Shown here: positions 33,985 through 42,896 of the stretch, piece by piece | How the letters are laid out: each line of letters starts with the position of its first letter | Position numbering within the stretch: position 1 is the first letter of the stretch | Assembly: GCF_003226325.1 (NCBI RefSeq) | Contig: NZ_PDOD01000001.1 | Span: 1,364,001-1,428,000 of the forward strand | Reading direction: 5' to 3' | DNA length: 64,000 bases | Source: Salipaludibacillus keqinensis | GTDB lineage: Bacteria > Bacillota > Bacilli > Bacillales > Salisediminibacteriaceae | Made by a program: the position numbers and the translations under genes | Notes under the pieces: model-generated | Seen by the model: only the letters and a program-made list of their open reading frames with translations | What the model was told of the DNA's origin: nothing | The model's database searches: none

Positions 33985-34686
33985 TTAAGAGAGCACCTCC
34001 CTCATCGCTTCAACGACTGATTGACCTTTTTCTTCTCTTAATTGCTCTACACTCTTTTCTAACAAGCATGTTCCGTTCTTCATAAAAATGACATGGTCCA
34101 AGAAAGGTTCCACTTCTGATACTTCATGAGTAGATAAAACAAGTATTTGCTCTTCCACATCTACATTCATCACAATCATACGTAAAATATCTTCACGCAC
34201 TAACGGATCAAGGCCCGATAACGGTTCATCCATAAGAAGGACCGGAACTTGTCGTGAAAGAGTAAGGACAATTTTCACCCTAGCCCTGTTCCCTTTTGAG
34301 AGATGTTTTATTTTCTTGTCTTTCTCAATGTTTAGCGACTGAATCATATTCAACGCTTTATCTTTAGAAAAGTCGGGCATCACATTGTGGCAAAAATCAA
34401 CCATTTGGTTAACGGTTTGAAATGAATAGAGTGAATCAGCCTCTGATAAAAATGCGATATGCTGTGAGGAAAGCCTAGTCACTGGTTTCTCCATGATTTC
34501 TACAGTCCCTTTAGACGACCTTAAAAGTCCTGCCATTATTTTCAAAAGGGTCGTTTTACCACTTCCGTTCGGGCCAATCACCCCGTAAATACCGCTTTTT
34601 GTTAATTGGAAGGTGATATTTGTTAACGCTGTTTGATTTAAATATTTTTTACTCACCTGATTCAACTTTATTAGAGGCGGAGTCAT
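33985..34686 (-). CDS. ABC transporter ATPase of the GntR-controlled operon
   Basis: A 233-residue ATPase. Walker A is GPNGSGKTT (near 37-45), the signature region is LSKGNRARVKIVLTL and Walker B is PVLLMDEPLSG. The signature has SKGN in place of the usual SGGQ, as is common in this YtrB/YhcG-like group. Its start overlaps the GntR stop as ATGA, so translation is coupled. Confidence 0.92.
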   Translation of the reverse strand: MTPPLIKLNQVSKKYLNQTALTNITFQLTKSGIYGVIGPNGSGKTTLLKIMAGLLRSSKGTVEIMEKPVTRLSSQHIAFLSEADSLYSFQTVNQMVDFCHNVMPDFSKDKALNMIQSLNIEKDKKIKHLSKGNRARVKIVLTLSRQVPVLLMDEPLSGLDPLVREDILRMIVMNVDVEEQILVLSTHEVSEVEPFLDHVIFMKNGTCLLEKSVEQLREEKGQSVVEAMREVLS

Positions 34687-35063
34687 TCCTTCTCCTCCCT
34701 TCGTTTCTTCAGCTTTTCAAGCATTAATTGAGAAATTTCTTCATTACTCAGTCCTACTTGATTCATCATGACTATGAAATCATCAATTTGCTGATCGGCA
34801 ATTGTTTTTCTCAGTTCCTGAATAGTCTTTGCGTCTTCAGTAACAAACGTCCCTTGGCCTCTTTTTGTGACCACGATATGAGTACGTTCCATTTCCATGT
34901 ACGTTCTTGATACTGTATTGGGATTAACCCCCACTTTAACAGCTAGTTCCCGGACAGAAGGGAGTTTCTCTCCCGGTTTCATTTCAGATCGGCATATTTG
35001 CCCATATAAATACTCCATCAGCTGAATATAGATGGGACGGTTATGATCAAATTTAAGCCCCAA
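34683..35063 (-). CDS. GntR-family regulator, YtrA subfamily
   Basis: A 126-residue repressor. The winged helix-turn-helix (about 10-75) has PIYIQLMEYLYGQI, GEKLPSVRELAVKVGVNPNTVSRTY and RGQGTFV. The short C-terminal helical tail is typical of YtrA rather than sugar-sensing GntR proteins. The frame is open to 35099, but that ATG abuts a purine run. The TTG at 35061-35063 has AAGGAGGGG seven bases upstream and gives the family's usual start just before FDHNRPIY. Confidence 0.9.
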   Translation of the reverse strand: MGLKFDHNRPIYIQLMEYLYGQICRSEMKPGEKLPSVRELAVKVGVNPNTVSRTYMEMERTHIVVTKRGQGTFVTEDAKTIQELRKTIADQQIDDFIVMMNQVGLSNEEISQLMLEKLKKRREEKE

Positions 35064-35077
35064 TGGCGTTCCCCTCC

Positions 35078-35096
35078 TTAAGAGGTTACTTCTTAA
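35078..35096 (-). promoter_or_regulatory. Inverted repeat at the GntR leader
   Basis: TTAAGA-N7-TCTTAA overlaps the ribosome binding site of the preferred GntR start. It is a possible autoregulatory operator. Confidence 0.4.
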
Positions 35097-35122
35097 CATC
35101 CCTCCCTATTCTATCAAAACTT

Positions 35123-36076
35123 TTAATCGGCCACATCTCTTTTCGTAAAGGTGACGATAGAGATAAGCATGAATAGAACAAAATAAATGAGAAGGATTGT
35201 AACTGAAAAAAGCGGTGTCATCCCCGAAATAATCGGACTATCTCTGAAATATTGAGCCAAATACGTATTAGCAAACAAAAAGTATTTCATCCAATCATAA
35301 CTGCTTAGTAAAAATGTAATTTGTCCGCCTGTAAATAATAGAACGAGTGAGAGGCCGATAGATAGAGACTGGTTACGGAAAACTGTGCCAATCATAAATG
35401 CAAAGGTCGTCAAGATTACTAATTCAATAAACGAAAGTCCATACAGCACTCCACCATAACTGAATACATGCATATCACGAATTTCTCCTCCAACTATATC
35501 AACAACCCTATTCGGCTCTAAATTCAGTCCGAATATGACAAAACTAGTAATGACCGAAAAGATAATAAGGGCTATCAACATCGAAATGGAGAAGAACATC
35601 GTAGCGATCCATTTCGATAAAAGGATTTTCCATCGTTTAACCGGTCTAATGAGCAATAATTTCACGGTACCGTTACTATGTTCACCGGCTACGATTCCAG
35701 CTGCAACAATCACTGTAAACATTGTTATAAATGTGACAAATGGAGGATTCGTCACGACATAATTCCAAGGGTGAGACGAATTTAACGGTTCAATATCTCC
35801 TTCTAAATGATACGTGTAAAGTTCGTATTGTTCTTGTAACTCTTCCACCGCCTGTGGAGGAACTTCCCCACTCTCTATTTGTTGTTCAATCATAGCCATT
35901 TGTTGTTGTAGATTTGTTTGCCAATCTCCTCCTTCAAGCGCTTCGTTATCAAGAAATTTTGTCACTAAGCCGCCCACGATGATTAACACGAATAGAATGA
36001 CAAACATGACTCTTGTTCCTGTTTTCTTGAAAATTTTCATCGATTCATTTCGAACTAAGTTTGTGAATATATTCAT
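35123..36076 (-). CDS. ABC-2 type transporter permease
   Basis: A 317-residue permease with about six membrane segments and a large extracytoplasmic loop after segment 1 (about 40-105, Gln/Glu-rich). The VAGEHSNGTVKLLLIRPVKRWKI stretch is typical of BcrB/NatB-like permeases. Its start overlaps the ATPase stop as ATGA. The unit lies directly upstream of the GntR operon on the same strand, so the two exporters may be partly co-transcribed. Confidence 0.88.
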   Translation of the reverse strand: MNIFTNLVRNESMKIFKKTGTRVMFVILFVLIIVGGLVTKFLDNEALEGGDWQTNLQQQMAMIEQQIESGEVPPQAVEELQEQYELYTYHLEGDIEPLNSSHPWNYVVTNPPFVTFITMFTVIVAAGIVAGEHSNGTVKLLLIRPVKRWKILLSKWIATMFFSISMLIALIIFSVITSFVIFGLNLEPNRVVDIVGGEIRDMHVFSYGGVLYGLSFIELVILTTFAFMIGTVFRNQSLSIGLSLVLLFTGGQITFLLSSYDWMKYFLFANTYLAQYFRDSPIISGMTPLFSVTILLIYFVLFMLISIVTFTKRDVAD

Positions 36077-36987
36077 GAGTGACCCCCTCCTGTTAACATC
36101 AAGAATTGCTCTTCTAATGTGTTTTTATCTGCTTCTCTTATTTGATAGACAGAAATTTCTTCTGAGGTAAGGCGATTTAACAACGCTGGAATGTTTTCTC
36201 TTTTTATTTTTAAATGAAATCCTTTATCTTTCGTCTTCATTTCAAGATGATGATCTTTTTTCAGTAGTGCTATCACTTTTTCCTTTGGTTCAGCTTCTAA
36301 ATACCACTGATCTTCCACCTGTTTAACGAAATCGTTTACGTGAGACACTTGAATAATTTTTCCCTCTTGAATCACAGCTATTCTGTCACACATTTTCTCC
36401 ATTTCTGAAAGTAAATGACTAGAAACGACGACGCAGATCCCTTCTTCATGGGCTAATTTTTTTAAGTACGAACGAATTTCTCTTATACCTGCAGGATCTA
36501 ATCCGTTGGTCGGTTCATCCAAAATCAATAAATCCGGTTTATGCAATAAGGCTTGAGCTAACCCTAGACGTTGTCGCATTCCAAGGGAGTAGGTCCTTAC
36601 TTTTTCATGAATTCTTTTAGAGAGATCAACAAGATTAACGACTTCTTGAAGTCTTTCTTTTGAAACGCCTTTTGACATTCTCTGATAATGAATGAGGTTT
36701 TCATACCCCGTTAAGTAGTCATACATTTCAGGGTTTTCAACAACCGCCCCTACTTTAGAGACCGCTCCTTCAAAATCCTCGTGCAAATCTTTGCCTGAGA
36801 TCGTAATCTTTCCCCTCGTTGTTTTCATTAAGCCCACCATCATCCGGATTGTAGTCGTCTTCCCAGCTCCATTAGGACCTAAAAGTCCATAAACTTCTCC
36901 TGGATACATCATTAGTGACACATCGTCAATAATCGTTTTATTCCCAATATTTTTCGTTACATGAGCTAATTCAATCGCAGGTTTCAT
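36073..36987 (-). CDS. ABC transporter ATPase, BcrA type
   Basis: A 304-residue ATPase. Walker A is GPNGAGKTT (near 38-46), the signature is YSLGMRQRLGLAQAL, Walker B is LLILDEPTNGLD and the switch His is in SSHLLSE. A C-terminal extension of about 90 residues is typical of BcrA/bacitracin-type exporters. The ATG at 36985-36987 has GGGGGG six bases upstream; the ATG at 37002 contains that site and is rejected. Confidence 0.93.
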   Translation of the reverse strand: MKPAIELAHVTKNIGNKTIIDDVSLMMYPGEVYGLLGPNGAGKTTTIRMMVGLMKTTRGKITISGKDLHEDFEGAVSKVGAVVENPEMYDYLTGYENLIHYQRMSKGVSKERLQEVVNLVDLSKRIHEKVRTYSLGMRQRLGLAQALLHKPDLLILDEPTNGLDPAGIREIRSYLKKLAHEEGICVVVSSHLLSEMEKMCDRIAVIQEGKIIQVSHVNDFVKQVEDQWYLEAEPKEKVIALLKKDHHLEMKTKDKGFHLKIKRENIPALLNRLTSEEISVYQIREADKNTLEEQFLMLTGGGHS

Positions 36988-37147
36988 GTAAATCCCCCCC
37001 ATTCTTTCATATGTTCTAGTGTACTAGATAAATAGTACACCGGTACATAAGGAGTGTCAATTAAAATTTATTTAAGAGACGTTGATCTAGCTGCTGCATT
37101 TTAGCGCAATCGGTTGTAAAAACATAACTTACTAGTTGGAAATAAAT

Positions 37148-37176
37148 TGATTACACACCTATACTAGGCTAAAATA
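37148..37176 (+). promoter_or_regulatory. Sigma-A promoter of the amylase gene
   Basis: TTGATT, 17-bp spacer, TAAAAT. Predicted start near 37183, exactly where the cre site begins. Confidence 0.75.
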
Positions 37177-37182
37177 GATAGA

Positions 37183-37196
37183 GCAAACGCTTTCAT
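37183..37196 (-). promoter_or_regulatory. CcpA site (cre) at the amylase transcription start
   Basis: TGAAAGCGTTTGCT on the minus strand is a near-consensus cre placed over the predicted start site, a classical position for CcpA roadblock repression, as in B. subtilis amyE. Confidence 0.8.
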
Positions 37197-37210
37197 AAGG
37201 GGTGGTATTA

Positions 37211-38812
37211 TTGAAGAACATAAGACCGTATTTTTTCACTGGAATGGCAGTGATATTCTTATCAGCTTGTAGTGAGCCTGTTGATGAAAATGACGTAGAA
37301 CCTGAAAATGAGGTAGACAACAAAGTTTACACTCCTGTAGACTTTCCATCTGATTCCATTGAACTTATTGATTATTTTCCTGAGACTGTGTTTTATGAAA
37401 TTTTCCCACGGGCCTTTTATGACTCTTCAGGAGATGGGATTGGCGACATCGGTGGGATGACGAAACAGTTAGATTACTTAGATGAGCTGGGAGCGGAGGC
37501 TTTGTGGCTCATGCCAATCAATCCGTCACCTACGTACCACGGTTATGATGTGACAGATTATTATGATATCAACCCCGATTACGGTACATTGGAGGATTTT
37601 CGTGAGTTTATAGAAGAAGCCCATGAACGGGATATCAAAGTGATCATGGACTTCGTCGTCAATCATTCCAGTTACGAACATGAATGGTTCCAGGAAGCGC
37701 TGAATGATAAAGAAAGTCCTTATAGGGACTGGTACATTTGGGCTGATGAAGACACGAATGTTAATGATCGAGGAGAATGGGGACAAAACCTTTGGCACGG
37801 CGAAGAACCAAACCAATATATGAGTGTATTTTGGGAAGGAATGCCTGATTTAAATATGGACCATCCAGACGTCCGAGAAAAAATTTATGATATTGGGCGC
37901 TTTTGGTTAGAAGATGTTGGTGTGGATGGCTTTCGCTTAGATGCCGCTAAGCATATTTATCCAGGAGAAAATGATAAAAACTTGGAATGGTGGGCTGAAT
38001 TTCGTTCAGAAATGGAAGCTGTAAAGGAAGACGTTTTTCTCGTTGGTGAGGTTTGGGATATTCCTCAAGTTACTGGACCCTATTTGGAAGAGGGATTTCA
38101 TGCAACATTTAACTTCGACTTAGGAGAAGACATGATTCAGGCTGTCAGACAAGAGCGAGGATCGAGACTTGTCTCCTCATTACTAGGGGTGCTTGATCGC
38201 TATGATTCTTATTCCGAAGATTATATCGATGCCACATTTTTAACGAATCATGATATTGATCGCGTCATGAGTCAACTACAAGGAAATGACTCACGAGCCA
38301 AAATGGCTGCCTCTCTCCTTCTTTCCTTACCTGGCTCTCCTTTTATTTATTACGGCGAGGAAATTGGCATGGAAGGTCAAAAGCCCGATGAGCACATTCG
38401 TGAACCGATGCTTTGGTATGATGAACCTTCAGAAGGTCAGACGAGATGGATTCAACCTCGTTACAACCGTGACGATCCCCCTTCTGTTGAGTCAATGAAA
38501 GAAGATGATGGGTCTTTATGGCGTCACTATCAAACGTGGATTCATTTAAGACGCTCCCAACCCGCGCTTCTGTATGGTGAACTTCTTGAATCTGAAACGG
38601 AAGGTAATGGCATCGTATCATTTATTCGTGAATCTGGGGATCAAAGGCTTCTTGTTATTCATAATTTAAGTGGTGAGTTAACGAGTGTAGATATTTCTAA
38701 ACAGGACGAAGCCAATGTCCTCTATTACAGTGAGTCTGATACATCTTCTTTAGAAGAAGATGGAACGTTACAGATAGACTCATACTCTTCGGTAATATTA
38801 ACGAACGAATAA
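37211..38812 (+). CDS. Secreted lipoprotein alpha-amylase, GH13
   Basis: Cleaves alpha-1,4 glucans outside the membrane. Signal peptide with lipobox LSAC puts the lipid-bearing Cys at residue 20. The GH13 catalytic barrel follows: nucleophile Asp in GFRLDAAKHI (D244), acid/base Glu in VGEVWD (E280) and the transition-state Asp in FLTNHDID (D348). Length is 533 residues. The TTG at 37211 with AAGGGGTGG upstream is preferred to the GTG at 37202, which lies inside that site. Many Asp/Glu residues suit a salty medium. Subfamily substrate unknown. Confidence 0.92.
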   Translation: MKNIRPYFFTGMAVIFLSACSEPVDENDVEPENEVDNKVYTPVDFPSDSIELIDYFPETVFYEIFPRAFYDSSGDGIGDIGGMTKQLDYLDELGAEALWLMPINPSPTYHGYDVTDYYDINPDYGTLEDFREFIEEAHERDIKVIMDFVVNHSSYEHEWFQEALNDKESPYRDWYIWADEDTNVNDRGEWGQNLWHGEEPNQYMSVFWEGMPDLNMDHPDVREKIYDIGRFWLEDVGVDGFRLDAAKHIYPGENDKNLEWWAEFRSEMEAVKEDVFLVGEVWDIPQVTGPYLEEGFHATFNFDLGEDMIQAVRQERGSRLVSSLLGVLDRYDSYSEDYIDATFLTNHDIDRVMSQLQGNDSRAKMAASLLLSLPGSPFIYYGEEIGMEGQKPDEHIREPMLWYDEPSEGQTRWIQPRYNRDDPPSVESMKEDDGSLWRHYQTWIHLRRSQPALLYGELLESETEGNGIVSFIRESGDQRLLVIHNLSGELTSVDISKQDEANVLYYSESDTSSLEEDGTLQIDSYSSVILTNE

Positions 38813-38854
38813 CGAATAAGACCTTAGCTCCGCGGATCAAGCTAAAATAGCATA

Positions 38855-38890
38855 GAAAAAAAGGCTGGCGCTAGGACCAGCCTTTTTCTC
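38855..38890. terminator. Bidirectional terminator, amylase / cyclophilin
   Basis: AAAAAGGCTGG (38858-38868) pairs with CCAGCCTTTTT (38877-38887) between convergent genes. Confidence 0.92.
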
Positions 38891-38905
38891 AACGCTTTAT
38901 TTGAT

Positions 38906-39730
38906 TTAATCAATCACTTCAACAGATTCAATATACACTTCATCTACGGGACGATCCACTGGCTCTGTTTCAACTGTGGCAATCTCATTCACAACATCCA
39001 TGCCTCCGATAACATGGCCGAAGACTGTGTGTCCAAAATCAAGGTGCGGCGTGCCACCTACTTCTAAATATTTCTCAACTGTTTCTTCTGGAAAAGTCAT
39101 TCCTTGACTAGCCATTCCTTCAAAGGCTTCTTCATTTAGACCCTCTGAATCAGCATGTACAATGAAAAATTGACTTCCGTTTGTGTTCGGTCCACTGTTC
39201 GCCATCGATAATGCCCCTTGGAAATGAGCGACAGACGTATCAAACTCATCTTCGAAGGAACCACCAAAGGCACTTTCTCCCCCCGAGCCAGTTCCTGTAG
39301 GGTCTCCACCTTGAATCATGAAATTCTCAATGACTCTGTGGAAGATGACCTCTTCATAATAGCCTTCTTCCGCTAACGTAAGAAAATTCTCTACTGCTTT
39401 TGGAGCCACTTCAGGGAACAACTTAATATGAATATCCCCCATATTCGTTGAAATAATCGCTTCTCTTTCGTCTTCAGCGACTTCATCGTTAAATTGAGGG
39501 TAATCATCCGGTGTCTCGTCTCTTGACGGAGTCTCTTCATCCATGGCTGTTTCGTTATTTTCACTGGATTGATTGTTCTCATCCGATTGCTCATTATTTA
39601 CGTCTGTTTGCTCAGTTGTTTCCTCATTCATCTCTTGGTTTTCATTATTATCATTGTTGTCACCACATGCGGACAAGATGACAAGTGTGCTAATCCCTAA
39701 ACTTGCGAGATACTTCGTTGATTTTTTCAT
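38906..39730 (-). CDS. Lipoprotein cyclophilin-type peptidyl-prolyl isomerase
   Basis: Likely helps proteins fold outside the membrane. Signal peptide with lipobox LSAC puts the lipid-bearing Cys at residue 22. A 55-residue Asn/Glu/Asp/Gln linker follows. The cyclophilin domain (about 88-273) has [22 protein letters not shown] with the catalytic Arg, NGSQFFI and the late [12 protein letters not shown]. The acidic linker is consistent with halophily. Monocistronic. Confidence 0.93.
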   Translation of the reverse strand: MKKSTKYLASLGISTLVILSACGDNNDNNENQEMNEETTEQTDVNNEQSDENNQSSENNETAMDEETPSRDETPDDYPQFNDEVAEDEREAIISTNMGDIHIKLFPEVAPKAVENFLTLAEEGYYEEVIFHRVIENFMIQGGDPTGTGSGGESAFGGSFEDEFDTSVAHFQGALSMANSGPNTNGSQFFIVHADSEGLNEEAFEGMASQGMTFPEETVEKYLEVGGTPHLDFGHTVFGHVIGGMDVVNEIATVETEPVDRPVDEVYIESVEVID

Positions 39731-39914
39731 TTCTAAAACTCCTCTTTTTCTATTTACTTTTACTTTAGAAGGTTCTGAAGCCTATTTTCACCTTGAAAGC
39801 CTGTCGAACTTTACATTTTAGCGCAACCCTCTTCTATTGTTAAACCATGTGCAACATTTTTTGTAAAGAATTATTTACCTATTTTCTTCAAAAATCATGA
39901 TCGTTTTTATTTAT

Positions 39915-39930
39915 GGTGATACATATCACC
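39915..39930 (+). promoter_or_regulatory. FNR/CRP-type palindrome upstream of ric
   Basis: GGTGATACATATCACC has two perfect 7-base arms around a CA centre, and fits GTGA-N6-TCAC. Its centre is exactly 41.5 bp upstream of the start predicted from TACAAT at 39952-39957, the class II activator position. Confidence 0.75.
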
Positions 39931-39988
39931 GCGGAACTTGGCACGTTCTACTACAATGAAAGCAGATCACATAGAGGAGGAATTACTT

Positions 39989-40723
39989 ATGAAGACAACC
40001 ATTAACCGAGAAGCTATGGTCCGAGATCTAGTCATTGAAATCCCCCGGTCAGACGAATTGTTCAAGCAATATCGCATCGATTTTTGCTGCGGTGGAAAAC
40101 GTCCGCTTAACGAAGTAATTGCTGAAAAAAATCTAGATGAAGCAACGATCCTTCAAGCTTTACAGACACTCTTTGAGAACGCCAAAGAACGATCAGAAAA
40201 CGACCGAAAAGATTGGACGACAGCGTCTTACGGGTCACTAATCAATCATGTTGTTAAACAGCATCACGGTTACTTAGCTGAAGAATTACCAGATCTTAGT
40301 TTTTATGTAACAAAAATATTCAGAGTTCATGGATCTTCTCATCCTGAACTAAAAGAACTGCACACATTGTTCCATCATTTAAAATTGGAACTAGAACAGC
40401 ACATGGTCAAAGAAGAGCAGATCGTATTTCCGGCTATTTACCAATACGAACAAAGCCAAACGCAATCCGACTATGATGAAGCCGTGAAGCGCATAGATGA
40501 ACTGGAGGCTGAGCACGAGGCTGCAGGTAGCTTATTAAAAAAGATTCGACATATCACCAATGATTTTACCTTACCAGAAGGGGCATGCACAACCTATAAA
40601 TTAACATTTACACGGCTAGAAGCATTGGAATCAGATATGTTCCAACATATTCACCTGGAAAATAATATTTTATTCCCACAGTTGAAATTAGAATTTGACC
40701 AGCAAGATTCCACAGTTGGCTAA
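39989..40723 (+). CDS. ric: Iron-sulfur cluster repair protein Ric/ScdA (YtfE family)
   Basis: Di-iron protein that restores iron-sulfur clusters after nitric oxide or oxidative damage. The N-terminal ScdA_N domain (1-60) has RIDFCCGGKRPL with the paired C33-C34. The hemerythrin-like domain (about 75-240) offers His/Glu ligands in NHVVKQHH, HHLKLELEQHMVKEEQIVFP, EAEHEAAG and HIHLENNILFP. Length 244 residues. The frame is open from 39938; GAGGAGG lies eight bases before the ATG at 39989. Confidence 0.94.
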   Translation: MKTTINREAMVRDLVIEIPRSDELFKQYRIDFCCGGKRPLNEVIAEKNLDEATILQALQTLFENAKERSENDRKDWTTASYGSLINHVVKQHHGYLAEELPDLSFYVTKIFRVHGSSHPELKELHTLFHHLKLELEQHMVKEEQIVFPAIYQYEQSQTQSDYDEAVKRIDELEAEHEAAGSLLKKIRHITNDFTLPEGACTTYKLTFTRLEALESDMFQHIHLENNILFPQLKLEFDQQDSTVG

Positions 40724-40746
40724 TGAATGAACGATAATCAGTTAGT

Positions 40747-40790
40747 GGAATCACGAGATAAAGGGTGCTCCTTTTTTCTCGTGATTTTTC
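40747..40790 (+). terminator. Terminator of ric
   Basis: AATCACGAGA pairs with CTCGTGATT across an imperfect loop, ending in TTTTTC. Confidence 0.85.
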
Positions 40791-40890
40791 TGTTCGTATT
40801 TTTCTTGACTATTTTAAAGAATGGAGTAGAATAATAATAAGAACTAATGTTCGCATAATGGAAATATAAGAACAAAAGGAGGTACTGTCA

Positions 40891-41259
40891 ATGGCCAAAC
40901 TCACAGCATCAGAAGAACGGCTCACAGAATCATACATCTTGCTTGAGATGGCTCGTAAAGTGTTGGAGATCGACTTGGCACGAATGGACCAGACTCCATT
41001 AAAGTTGAAAGATCCTTATATTCGTTTGTTGGAAATCACTTTGCACCGACTTAGTCGCAAGCTTTATTCAACTAAACTTGAAATGAAGCGTCTTGGGCTT
41101 AAAATTCAACTTAATGAATACGATGCAACCTTCTCTGAATACACTATATTTTTTAGAGGGTACGTCCTTACCGCTAAGTATTTAAATGCACACTTGAAAA
41201 ATCAAGTCAGTCGGCAAATTGAAGATCTGTTTACTTATGGAAAAAAAGAAGTACAGTAG
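40891..41259 (+). CDS. Helical protein, possibly YhjD-like
   Basis: A 122-residue, strongly helical basic protein with no signal peptide or membrane segment. Its layout (SYILLEMARKVLEIDLARMDQTPLKLKDPYIRLLE, then Arg/Lys-rich helices) resembles Bacillus YhjD-type hypothetical proteins, from memory. AAAGGAGG precedes the ATG. It ends five bases from the convergent amidohydrolase. Function unknown. Confidence 0.65.
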   Translation: MAKLTASEERLTESYILLEMARKVLEIDLARMDQTPLKLKDPYIRLLEITLHRLSRKLYSTKLEMKRLGLKIQLNEYDATFSEYTIFFRGYVLTAKYLNAHLKNQVSRQIEDLFTYGKKEVQ

Positions 41260-41264
41260 TTCGC

Positions 41265-42131
41265 TTATTTCAAAGACGGATGTGATTTGATTTTCGGAAA
41301 CACGTGAAGAGCAGTATTATAGAAAACATCATTCCACGCCGACGAAGGGATGTGCGATTGAATAAACTCAATATACGGTTCCATTCGAACTAACGGCCAG
41401 TCTGTACCAAACATAAATTTATCGTAGTGATCACAAAAGGCAAAGGCGTTTTTAAAATGATCAAAAAAATGTGGGGTATTCACAATACGAGTCACTTCTC
41501 TCTCATCTCCCACGATGAGCCCTGATAGATCTGCAAATACGTTACGGTTCTTATAAACCACTTCAGCTGCATCAAGCATCCAAGGGTCTCCGAAATGAGC
41601 AAGGACAAAGGTCACTTGCCTGTGTCTTACAGCAACCTCATCCAAAGTTAATGGATGGGCGTATTTAAGGAGCCCGCGTTCAGAGTATGTATCCCCTGTA
41701 TGAAAAACAACAGGAACATTGAAATCTTTCGCCAGTGAATAAACCGGTTCGTATACTTTATCGTATGCATAAAAAGGATAATAACCTAAGTATATTTTAA
41801 TGCCGACCACTTCCGGTTTTAATAGTTCTTTTGTTAATTGATTGAGGTCAGCCCGCTTCAAACGATATGGGTTAATTCCCGCGCAATAAACGACGTCAGT
41901 TCCTTCTGAAGGCAGCATATCAAGCCCCATTGGAGAGGAAGGAGCAGAATCGGGAAAACCTTCCCCTCCTTCTAATTCACGAAGACCCATTCCAATAGCT
42001 AAAGAAATATTATTTTCTTTCATCTCTTTTTTTAATCCTCGATAGGAATAATCAATGTGTGATAGTCTCTTCGCTGTGTGATGAAATGACTCAATATGAG
42101 ATAAATGAACATGGGCATCAATAATTTTCAA
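41265..42131 (-). CDS. Amidohydrolase, amidohydrolase_2 family
   Basis: A 288-residue TIM-barrel metal hydrolase. Predicted metal ligands are the HVH near 7-9, H in VVFHTGD, H in LAHFGDPW and D in FGTDWP, the set typical of ACMSD/amidohydrolase_2 enzymes (hydrolysis or decarboxylation of small cyclic or carboxylated compounds). No pathway neighbour reveals the substrate. Monocistronic. Confidence 0.88.
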   Translation of the reverse strand: MKIIDAHVHLSHIESFHHTAKRLSHIDYSYRGLKKEMKENNISLAIGMGLRELEGGEGFPDSAPSSPMGLDMLPSEGTDVVYCAGINPYRLKRADLNQLTKELLKPEVVGIKIYLGYYPFYAYDKVYEPVYSLAKDFNVPVVFHTGDTYSERGLLKYAHPLTLDEVAVRHRQVTFVLAHFGDPWMLDAAEVVYKNRNVFADLSGLIVGDEREVTRIVNTPHFFDHFKNAFAFCDHYDKFMFGTDWPLVRMEPYIEFIQSHIPSSAWNDVFYNTALHVFPKIKSHPSLK

Positions 42132-42163
42132 GCAAATCCCCTCCTCCCCTCGCCGGTTCCTTT

Positions 42164-42199
42164 CAAAAACGCCGCCTTAAGCAATAAGGAGGCGTTGTA
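42164..42199 (-). terminator. Terminator of the YwpF-like gene
   Basis: AACGCC-CCTTA pairs with TAAGG-GGCGTT; five T follow on the minus strand. Confidence 0.75.
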
Positions 42200-42205
42200 A
42201 ACCCG

Positions 42206-42721
42206 CTATTCTTTTTCGGCATCACTTTTGTAGAAGCCTTTTTCTTTTACTTGTTCGTATGCGTTAGATAGAATTCCTTGAATAGCCCTCCCGCGGTCTT
42301 TCTTTCTGCGCCGATATTCTGTATATAATTCATCTCCTTGATATCCTTCGTCGATAAGGTTTTTTATGAGCATATCAGAGAGATCATCTTTCTTTACAAC
42401 GAGCATGCCCTCTAAATGAACGACAATGTGATCTTCTAACTTATGAATAGAATTCACATCACACACAAGGGTAGCTGGATCATTGGTTCTTTTCGTAATC
42501 GTTACTTCCGTCATAAATGATTGTTTCGTATTTAAATAATTTGTAAAGAATGCTTCCCATTCAGGATCTAGAACGGCTTCTAAAAGCCAATTTTTTTCTG
42601 CTTCTTCTTTATTGATGATTAACCCTTCAACAAGTGGAACTTCTTTCCCCTTCATGTTTTTATCTTTGACGATCTCTTCGTCAAATAAAATCATTAACGA
42701 ACACAATCGAAATGTTTTCAT
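42206..42721 (-). CDS. YwpF-like protein
   Basis: A 171-residue soluble protein. The start MKTFRLCSLMI, the phrase VPLVEGLIINKE near 28-39 and NWLLEAV match my memory of the Bacillus YwpF-like family. The C-terminal 35 residues are basic and helical and seem longer than in B. subtilis YwpF. AAGGAG-type site before the ATG. Function unknown. Confidence 0.6.
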   Translation of the reverse strand: MKTFRLCSLMILFDEEIVKDKNMKGKEVPLVEGLIINKEEAEKNWLLEAVLDPEWEAFFTNYLNTKQSFMTEVTITKRTNDPATLVCDVNSIHKLEDHIVVHLEGMLVVKKDDLSDMLIKNLIDEGYQGDELYTEYRRRKKDRGRAIQGILSNAYEQVKEKGFYKSDAEKE

Positions 42722-42896
42722 AATTAGAACTCCTTCCTCAACAAAAAAATCTTACCACTTCTATCTTACTACTTCTTCTTCAACGTCACACCCATTTCCT
42801 TTCTATTCCTTGAAAAAACAGTCGTTAATTCTTTAAAAAGGATATTTCTGACGTTATTTTGTGATATATTGATCAAAAAAGGTGAGGTGAGGAACG

